Assembly: GCA_041688215.1 (NCBI GenBank)
Contig: JBDNIO010000158.1
Location: 1 to 27,736 of the forward strand
Source of the DNA: JBDNIO01 sp041688215
GTDB lineage: Bacteria > Pseudomonadota > Gammaproteobacteria > Nevskiales > Salinisphaeraceae
Reading direction: 5' to 3'
Length of the DNA: 27,736 nucleotides
The notes beneath the pieces were generated by a model, which saw only the letters and a list, made by a program, of their open reading frames with translations, had not been told where the DNA came from and made no database searches. The position numbers and the translations under genes were made by a program. Below, one piece after another: positions 22,773 to 27,736 of the stretch; position 1 is the first letter of the stretch, and each line of letters begins with the position of its first letter.

Positions 22773-23516
22773 GTGGCAGGACACAGTAAATGGGCCAATA
22801 TCCAGTTCCGCAAGGGCGCCCAGGATAAAAAGCGCGGCAAGATATTCACCAAGCTCATCCGCGAGATCACGGTCGCCGCGCGCATGGGCGGTGGCGATCC
22901 CAACACCAATCCGCGCCTGCGTCTGGCTATCGACAAGGCCTACGCCCAGAACATGCCCAAGGATAACGTCGAACGCGCCATAAAGCGCGGCACAGGCGAG
23001 GGCGGCACCGATAATTACGAAGAAGTCCGCTACGAAGGCTACGGCCCCAACGGTACCGCCATCATGGTCGACTGCATGACAGACAACCGCAATCGCACGG
23101 TCGCCGAAGTACGCCACGCGTTTTCCAAGCACGGCGGTAATCTCGGCGCAGACGGCTCGGTAGGCTATTTGTTTGACCGCAAGGGCGTGTTCAGTTTTTC
23201 GCCGGAAGTGGACGACGAACCTGTGCTGGAAGTCGCGATCGAGGCTGGCGCCGAAGACATCGCCGAGTACGAAGACGGCTCGTTTAATGTGCTAACCGCA
23301 CCGGAAGACTACGAGGGCGTCAAGCAGGCGCTTGAAGACGCCGGGTTCGCGGCGGAGCAAGTCGATGTCACTATGCGCCCGGCGACCACGGTGGATCTGG
23401 ACGACAGCGACACCGAATCCTGTCTGAAACTACTGGACGCGCTGGAAGACCTGGATGACGTGCAAAACGTCTATTCCAACGCAGAATTCTCCGAAGCCGC
23501 GCTGGAAGCGGGCTAA
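22773..23516 (+). CDS. yebC: YebC/PmpR-family protein
   Basis: The 247-aa protein starts with the family's diagnostic N-terminus, AGHSKWANIQFRKGAQDKK, and has the conserved segments GGGDPNTNPRLRLAIDKA (about 31-48), the MVDCMTDNRNRT core (about 97-108) and an acidic C-terminal domain. Family members have been described as transcription regulators and, more recently, as factors helping ribosomes through proline runs; which applies here is not shown. The start is GTG at 22773, with no clear Shine-Dalgarno sequence. It heads the ruv-tol group. The stop is followed within 5 bases by the ruvC start. Confidence 0.94.
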   Translation: MAGHSKWANIQFRKGAQDKKRGKIFTKLIREITVAARMGGGDPNTNPRLRLAIDKAYAQNMPKDNVERAIKRGTGEGGTDNYEEVRYEGYGPNGTAIMVDCMTDNRNRTVAEVRHAFSKHGGNLGADGSVGYLFDRKGVFSFSPEVDDEPVLEVAIEAGAEDIAEYEDGSFNVLTAPEDYEGVKQALEDAGFAAEQVDVTMRPATTVDLDDSDTESCLKLLDALEDLDDVQNVYSNAEFSEAALEAG

Positions 23517-23521
23517 GCGCT

Positions 23522-24049
23522 TTGGGTTCTGCGGGCAAGGATCGCATTCTGGGCATCGACCCCGGTTCGGTAATTACCGGCTATGCCGTTATCGAAATCG
23601 AGGGCCAGAAAACACGACTGCTGCGCGCAGACTGCCTGCGCCTGCCCAGCGCACCGCTGGCCGAGCGCCTGGGCCTGATATACCACGGTATTTGCGCCGT
23701 TATCGAGGAGTTGCAACCCAGCGAAATGGCCGTAGAGGAAGTATTCGTAAGCCGTAATCCTGCCAGCGCAATCAAGCTCGGCCAGGCCCGTGGCGCGGCT
23801 ATTTGCGCCGGCTCGGCAACGCACCTGCCGGTGGCCGAATACAGTCCTGCGAAAATCAAACAGGCGATTGTCGGGCGCGGCGCGGCCGACAAACAGCAAA
23901 TACAGCATATGGTGCGGATGCTGCTTAATCTGAAAGAAGTGCTGCAAGCTGATGCGGCCGATGCCGCGGCGGTGGCTTTGTGTCATCTGCATCACCGCCA
24001 GACTGCGACCCGTATGGCGGCGCAGGGCGTAACGGGCCTAGCCCGATGA
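23522..24049 (+). CDS. ruvC: Holliday junction endonuclease RuvC
   Basis: RuvC cuts Holliday junctions loaded by RuvAB. In the 175-aa protein the four acidic catalytic residues are all present: Asp13 (ILGIDPGS), Glu72 (VEEVF), Asp144 and Asp147 (ADAADAAA). Their spacing equals that of E. coli RuvC with a constant shift of six residues. The start is a TTG at 23522, chosen because the conserved strand begins a few codons later and no ATG precedes it. It overlaps ruvA by ATGA. Confidence 0.95.
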   Translation: MGSAGKDRILGIDPGSVITGYAVIEIEGQKTRLLRADCLRLPSAPLAERLGLIYHGICAVIEELQPSEMAVEEVFVSRNPASAIKLGQARGAAICAGSATHLPVAEYSPAKIKQAIVGRGAADKQQIQHMVRMLLNLKEVLQADAADAAAVALCHLHHRQTATRMAAQGVTGLAR

Positions 24050-24642
24050 TTGGCCTCCTGAAAGGCCTGCTGGTGGAAAAACAACCGCCTGTGCTCATTC
24101 TGGATGTGGGCGGTGTCGGCTATGAAGTTGAAGCGCCGATGTCCACGTTTTATAGCCTGCCGAAAATCGGCGAAAGCGTAACCCTGCTAATCCATATGGT
24201 GGTGCGTGAGGATGCGCTGCTGCTTTATGGTTTCGCCACGCAGGCGGAAAAAAAGCTGTTTCGGGAGCTCATCAAAATTAGTGGCGTCGGCGCCAAAATG
24301 GCCCTGACCATCCTCTCCGGCAGCAGCGTCGATGACTTCACCAACACCGTGGTTGCCGGCGATGCCGATAGACTGACTGGCCTGCCGGGCGTGGGCAAAA
24401 AGACCGCTGCACGCCTGATTGTAGAAATGCGCGACCGCCTGGGCAGCCCGGATATGTTGCCTGCAGGCATGTCGTTGCAGGCCGATGGCGGCGGGTCTGA
24501 TCCAATCAGCGAGGCGCATCATGCCCTTACAGCCCTCGGCTACAAGCCGCAGGAAGCCACGCGCCTGTTAAAAGACCTGGCCAGCGAAAACGCCAGTAGC
24601 GAAGAACTTATCCGTCTGGCCCTCAAACGGGCGATAAAATAA
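24046..24642 (+). CDS. ruvA: Holliday junction DNA-binding protein RuvA
   Basis: RuvA binds the four-way junction as a tetramer and positions RuvB. The 198-aa protein starts MIGLLKGLLVEK, has the OB-fold N-domain (1-63), two helix-hairpin-helix motifs with SGVGAKMALTIL (about 79-90) and LPGVGKKTAARLIVEM (about 114-129), and the C-terminal domain that contacts RuvB (about 150-198). The ATG at 24046 overlaps the ruvC stop. An upstream in-frame start at 23980 lies inside ruvC and is rejected. Confidence 0.96.
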   Translation: MIGLLKGLLVEKQPPVLILDVGGVGYEVEAPMSTFYSLPKIGESVTLLIHMVVREDALLLYGFATQAEKKLFRELIKISGVGAKMALTILSGSSVDDFTNTVVAGDADRLTGLPGVGKKTAARLIVEMRDRLGSPDMLPAGMSLQADGGGSDPISEAHHALTALGYKPQEATRLLKDLASENASSEELIRLALKRAIK

Positions 24643-24646
24643 GCCT

Positions 24647-25690
24647 ATGGAAGACAGCCCAGAACGTCTGATTACCGCTGACGCCGCACCCGAAGAAGAC
24701 GCGGTTGACCGCGCGCTGCGGCCACGCCGTCTGAGCGAGTACATCGGCCAGCAGCCGGTGCGCGAACAACTGGGCATATTCATCGAAGCTGCCCGCCGGC
24801 GCGGTGAGGCGCTGGATCATGTCTTGATCTACGGCCCGCCGGGCCTGGGTAAAACCACCCTGGCGCACGTTATCGCCAACGAAATGGAAGTGGGCTTGCG
24901 GCAAACCTCGGGGCCGGTGCTGGAGCGCGCCGGTGACCTGGCAGCGCTGCTGACCAATCTCGAACCCAACGACGTACTGTTCGTGGATGAAATCCATCGC
25001 CTCTCGCCGGTGGTCGAGGAAGTGCTGTATCCGGCGCTGGAAGATTATCAAATCTACATTATGATCGGCGAAGGCCCGGCGGCGCGTTCCATCAAACTCG
25101 ATCTGCCGCCCTTTACCCTGGTCGGCGCGACTACCCGTGCCGGCTCGCTGACTTCGCCACTGCGCGATCGCTTCGGCATCGTGCACCGGCTCGAGTTCTA
25201 TAATGAACAAGACCTGCGCAGCATTGTTGACCGCTCGGCTGCGATTATGGGCGTGGGTATCGACGCCGCAGGCAGCGCCGAGGTCGCACGCCGCTCGCGG
25301 GGAACCCCGCGCATTGCCAATCGTCTGCTTCGGCGGGTGCGCGATTACGCCGAAGTCCGCGCTGATGGCCATATCGACGGCGCGGTTGCCACCGCTGCCA
25401 TGGATATGCTCGATGTGGATCAGTACGGCCTGGACCTGATGGACCGCAAGCTATTACTGGCATTAATGGAAAAATTCGACGGCGGCCCCACCGGTGTGGA
25501 AAGCCTGGCCGCGGCCGTAGGCGAGGCGCGCGATACTATTGAAGACGTGATCGAGCCTTATTTAATTCAGCAGGGTTTCATGATGCGCACCCCGCGCGGG
25601 CGCGCAGCCACGAAACTGGCCTACCAGCATTTTGGCCTGAAAGCACCGGCCAGCCGCGGCGCCATCAACCCTGATCTGTTCGAAAGCTAG
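24647..25690 (+). CDS. ruvB: Holliday junction branch-migration ATPase RuvB
   Basis: RuvB is the hexameric AAA+ motor that drives branch migration. The 347-aa protein has Walker A GPPGLGKTT (63-71), Walker B VDEIHRL (about 113-119), the ATTRAG sensor segment, the Arg finger in SPLRDRFG, and the C-terminal winged helix with TPRGRAATKLAYQHFG. It begins 4 bases after ruvA. All motifs and the length are normal. Confidence 0.97.
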   Translation: MEDSPERLITADAAPEEDAVDRALRPRRLSEYIGQQPVREQLGIFIEAARRRGEALDHVLIYGPPGLGKTTLAHVIANEMEVGLRQTSGPVLERAGDLAALLTNLEPNDVLFVDEIHRLSPVVEEVLYPALEDYQIYIMIGEGPAARSIKLDLPPFTLVGATTRAGSLTSPLRDRFGIVHRLEFYNEQDLRSIVDRSAAIMGVGIDAAGSAEVARRSRGTPRIANRLLRRVRDYAEVRADGHIDGAVATAAMDMLDVDQYGLDLMDRKLLLALMEKFDGGPTGVESLAAAVGEARDTIEDVIEPYLIQQGFMMRTPRGRAATKLAYQHFGLKAPASRGAINPDLFES

Positions 25691-25700
25691 TGTCCTTGTG

Positions 25701-26144
25701 ATGATGAACGAGCTATCCGGTGTCAAAGCGGGTTTCCAGTGGCGGATACGGGTGTATTACGAAGACACCGATGCGACCGGCGTGGTGTATCACGCCAATT
25801 ATTTAAAATATTTCGAGCGCGCGCGTACCGAATGGCTACGCAGTCTGGGCATGGAACAGGAATTCATGCGCAGGGAATTTAATATGGCGTTTACGGTCGT
25901 ATCCGCACACATCGACTTCAAACGCCCGGCGCGGCTCGACGATGAAGTTCAGGTATCCGCAAGCCTGTACAAGCAGGGCCGCGCCAGTCTGGACTTTAGC
26001 CAGGCGATACAACTAAATGAGACACTATTGACCAAAGCGCGCTTTCGCATCGCCTGTGTCAGCGCCGATCAGTTCAAACCGTGCGCCCTTCCGGGCGTGC
26101 TGGTACAAGCCTTTTCGACCGAAACATTTCAGGAGTCGCAATGA
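25701..26144 (+). CDS. ybgC: Acyl-CoA thioesterase YbgC
   Basis: YbgC is a hot-dog thioesterase regularly found before tolQ. The protein (147 aa from this start) has the 4-hydroxybenzoyl-CoA thioesterase motif EDTDATGVVYHANYLKYFE (about 21-39), with the catalytic Asp24 and conserved His31. Three starts in a row (GTG 25698, ATG 25701, ATG 25704) make the exact N-terminus uncertain by one or two residues. The stop overlaps tolQ as ATGA. Confidence 0.93.
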   Translation: MMNELSGVKAGFQWRIRVYYEDTDATGVVYHANYLKYFERARTEWLRSLGMEQEFMRREFNMAFTVVSAHIDFKRPARLDDEVQVSASLYKQGRASLDFSQAIQLNETLLTKARFRIACVSADQFKPCALPGVLVQAFSTETFQESQ

Positions 26145-26842
26145 ACGTTGATGCCGATCTTTCCCTCTGGGGGCTGGTACTGCAAGCCAGTTTTCTGGTG
26201 CAAATGGTCATGTTTGGCCTGCTGGTGGCTTCCATCGCCTCCTGGATTGTCATTTACAACAAGCGCCGGCTGCTACGCTCCACCAACGACGAGGTCGAAT
26301 GGTTTGAGGACCGTTTCTGGTCCGGCGGTAACCTGAATGACATTTACACGGAAGTCATGCAGCGCGGGGACGAACACGTGGGCTTGCAAGCCCTGTTTCG
26401 TGCCGGATTCGAGGAACTGCGACGACAACGCGCCGACGGGCGCGCCAAGTCCGAGGAAGTCGTGGCCTCGGTACAGCGTGCGATGCGGGTGGTTATGGCG
26501 CGCGAGGTTGAACGCCTGGAACACGCTCTGGCGATGCTGGCCACCGTCGGTTCTACCAGCCCCTATGTCGGCCTGTTCGGCACCGTATGGGGCATCATGA
26601 ACGCCTTTATTGCGCTCGGTAACGTCAAGCAGGCGACGCTCTCACAAGTCGCACCCGGTATTGCCGAGGCCCTGATTGCCACCGCCATGGGCCTGTTCGC
26701 GGCTATTCCAGCCGTAATTGCCTATAACTTCTTTACCAACAAGGTCGATGGCCTGGAAAGCCGCTATCAGACCTTCATGGAAGAGCTGGCCGGCATTGTC
26801 GAACGCGGCGTGCATGCGGATACGAGCAAGGTTAGAAAGTAA
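26141..26842 (+). CDS. tolQ: Tol-Pal motor protein TolQ
   Basis: TolQ and TolR form the proton-driven motor that energises TolA for outer-membrane constriction at division. The 233-aa protein has three membrane segments (about 12-36, 137-160 and 170-192). The last two carry the MotA/TolQ/ExbB-type residues, with SPYVGLFGTVWGIMNAF (about 139-155) and ATAMGLFAAIPAVIAYN (about 184-200). AGGAG sits 5 bases before the ATG at 26141. The gap to tolR is 124 bases, long for this operon, and is filled by a repeat. Confidence 0.96.
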   Translation: MNVDADLSLWGLVLQASFLVQMVMFGLLVASIASWIVIYNKRRLLRSTNDEVEWFEDRFWSGGNLNDIYTEVMQRGDEHVGLQALFRAGFEELRRQRADGRAKSEEVVASVQRAMRVVMAREVERLEHALAMLATVGSTSPYVGLFGTVWGIMNAFIALGNVKQATLSQVAPGIAEALIATAMGLFAAIPAVIAYNFFTNKVDGLESRYQTFMEELAGIVERGVHADTSKVRK

Positions 26843-26859
26843 CTTGAAAAAGATATTCA

Positions 26860-26932
26860 AACCACAAAGAACACGAAGGACACAAAGAATTTTGTTTGTC
26901 TTTCCTCCGTGCTCTTCGTGTTCATTGTGGTT
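26860..26932. repeat. Near-palindromic repeat between tolQ and tolR
   Basis: The arms 26860-26878 and 26914-26932 (19 bases each) are complementary with one mismatch. The left arm is built from similar 9-10-base units such as ACCACAAAG, AACACGAAGG and ACACAAAG. Sequences of this 'ACCAC(A/G)AAG..CACGAAG' kind are dispersed in many bacterial genomes. It fills most of the 124-base gap inside an operon that is normally compact. Confidence 0.8.
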
Positions 26933-26966
26933 AACGCCTTTTCTGTATTCTTGCGGAGACTACTAA

Positions 26967-27404
26967 ATGGCCACAGGAAAAAGACGCCTCGCGAGCGAGA
27001 TCAACGTGGTGCCCTACATCGACGTGATGCTGGTGTTGTTAATCATATTCATGGTTACCGCACCGCTGCTGACCACAGGCGTGGAAGTGGACTTGCCCAA
27101 TGCGCCGGCACAACCACTGGAATTCAACGAAGATAACGAACCGCTCATTCTTGAGGTGCGAAGCGACGGCAGCCTGTATCTGAATATTGGTGCCGACCCG
27201 CAGCAACCGGTGAGCGAGCAGGAAGTAGTCAATCTGGCCAGTATTGCCCTGCAAAAGCGCCCTGAGCGCGCCGTGGCCGTGCGCGGCGACAACGCCGGTG
27301 CCTACGGCGACGTGGTGCGCGGCATGGTGTTGCTGCAAAGCGCGGGGGCGATAAAAGTAGGGCTGCTTACCGATAATCTGCCCGAAGAAGAACAGACGCA
27401 GTAA
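26967..27404 (+). CDS. tolR: Tol-Pal motor protein TolR
   Basis: The 145-aa protein has the short cytoplasmic start, then the single membrane helix with the proton-carrying Asp19 in VVPYIDVMLVLLIIFMV (about 14-30). A periplasmic domain of the ExbD/TolR fold follows, with VDLPNA, LILEVRSDGSLYLN and AVRGDNAGAYGDVV. A GGAG ribosome-binding site lies about 9 bases before the ATG, so translation restarts after the repeat. tolA starts 10 bases after its stop. Confidence 0.96.
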   Translation: MATGKRRLASEINVVPYIDVMLVLLIIFMVTAPLLTTGVEVDLPNAPAQPLEFNEDNEPLILEVRSDGSLYLNIGADPQQPVSEQEVVNLASIALQKRPERAVAVRGDNAGAYGDVVRGMVLLQSAGAIKVGLLTDNLPEEEQTQ

Positions 27405-27413
27405 CGCCGTAGC

Positions 27414-27736
27414 ATGTGGAGATATCTGCAAGAAAATTGGCGCGCAATACTGTTTGCGGTCGGCCTGCACGTGCTGCTGGTTACACTCCTGGTGCTGGGC
27501 GTGAGCTTCAGTAACATAATCCCGTCCGGTGGCAGCAATCCGGAACAGGTGGTGAACGCGGTTGTGATCAATTCCGGGGCCCTGCCGGCGCCGCCCAAAC
27601 CGCAACAACCGCCGGAACCCGTGCCTGAACCCACCCCGGAGCCCGAACCTGCACCGGAACCAGAACCCGCGCCGGAGCCCGAGCCCAAACCTGATCCCGA
27701 TATAGCACAGCAAAAAGCCGAGGCCGAACAGAAAGC
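27414..27736 (+). CDS. tolA: Tol-Pal linker protein TolA, partial (N-terminus only)
   Basis: TolA bridges the TolQR motor to the outer membrane. The visible 107 residues start MWRYLQENWRAILFAVGLHV with one membrane helix (about 10-33, containing the SxxxH-like GLHVLLV). A periplasmic stretch follows, then a Pro-Glu repeat region at about 60-95 (PEPTPEPEPAPEPEP) and the start of an Ala/Lys/Glu/Gln helix (QQKAEAEQK). Such a long Pro-Glu spacer right after the membrane is more like TonB, but gene order after tolR argues for TolA. The gene is cut by the window's right edge. Confidence 0.88.
   Translation, partial: MWRYLQENWRAILFAVGLHVLLVTLLVLGVSFSNIIPSGGSNPEQVVNAVVINSGALPAPPKPQQPPEPVPEPTPEPEPAPEPEPAPEPEPKPDPDIAQQKAEAEQK

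Overview
The window joins the end of an integrated mobile element (about 1-4732) to ordinary gammaproteobacterial chromosome (about 4733-27736). The host is called a gammaproteobacterium from gene content and order: a complete system I cytochrome c maturation operon (ccmABCDEFGHI), sucA-sucB-lpd, and yebC-ruvC-ruvA-ruvB-ybgC-tolQ-tolR-tolA, a block typical of this class. The order or genus cannot be fixed from the sequence.

Region 1 (1-4732), integrated element. Every gene is on the minus strand. From the chromosomal border inward they are: a P4-type tyrosine integrase, an unrecognised 188-aa protein, an AlpA/excisionase-type regulator, two small unknown proteins (92 and 40 aa), a 160-aa winged-helix protein that is probably a replication initiator, a 413-base non-coding stretch, a small terminase candidate, and the N-terminal 247 residues of a large terminase that runs off the left edge. 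The right border is the 3' half of a tRNA-Leu(UAA) gene (4674-4732), cut at the anticodon stem. The non-coding stretch looks like a replication origin: four direct repeats at 44, 22 and 43 bp spacing, with a fifth degenerate copy in phase, next to a strongly A/T-rich segment. A 9-base motif occurs as a pair with 11-bp spacing both in front of the integrase and in front of the terminase genes. Integrase, AlpA, own origin and own terminase fit a small prophage or a capsid-forming phage satellite; the missing left part would decide.

Region 2 (4733-13242). An OmpW-like outer membrane protein faces the ccm operon across a divergent intergenic region. ccmA to ccmI follow with mostly overlapping stop/start codons, including ccmD (53 aa) and a curious 21-codon reading frame between ccmC and ccmD. 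A MaoC-like hot-dog protein follows.

Region 3 (13276-22038). galU, then the 2-oxoglutarate dehydrogenase complex as sucA-sucB-lpd, then a Kup potassium transporter. SucB has unusually charged linkers.

Region 4 (22039-22772). A 734-base intergenic region with no gene but at least nine strong inverted repeats. Five carry GGA in the loop on one strand or the other, and one of these matches the known CsrA/RsmA recognition consensus exactly. This and the element's origin region are the two least explained parts of the window.

Region 5 (22773-27736). yebC, the Holliday junction genes ruvC-ruvA-ruvB, the acyl-CoA thioesterase ybgC, and the Tol-Pal motor genes tolQ, tolR and the start of tolA. A 73-base near-palindromic repeat is inserted between tolQ and tolR.
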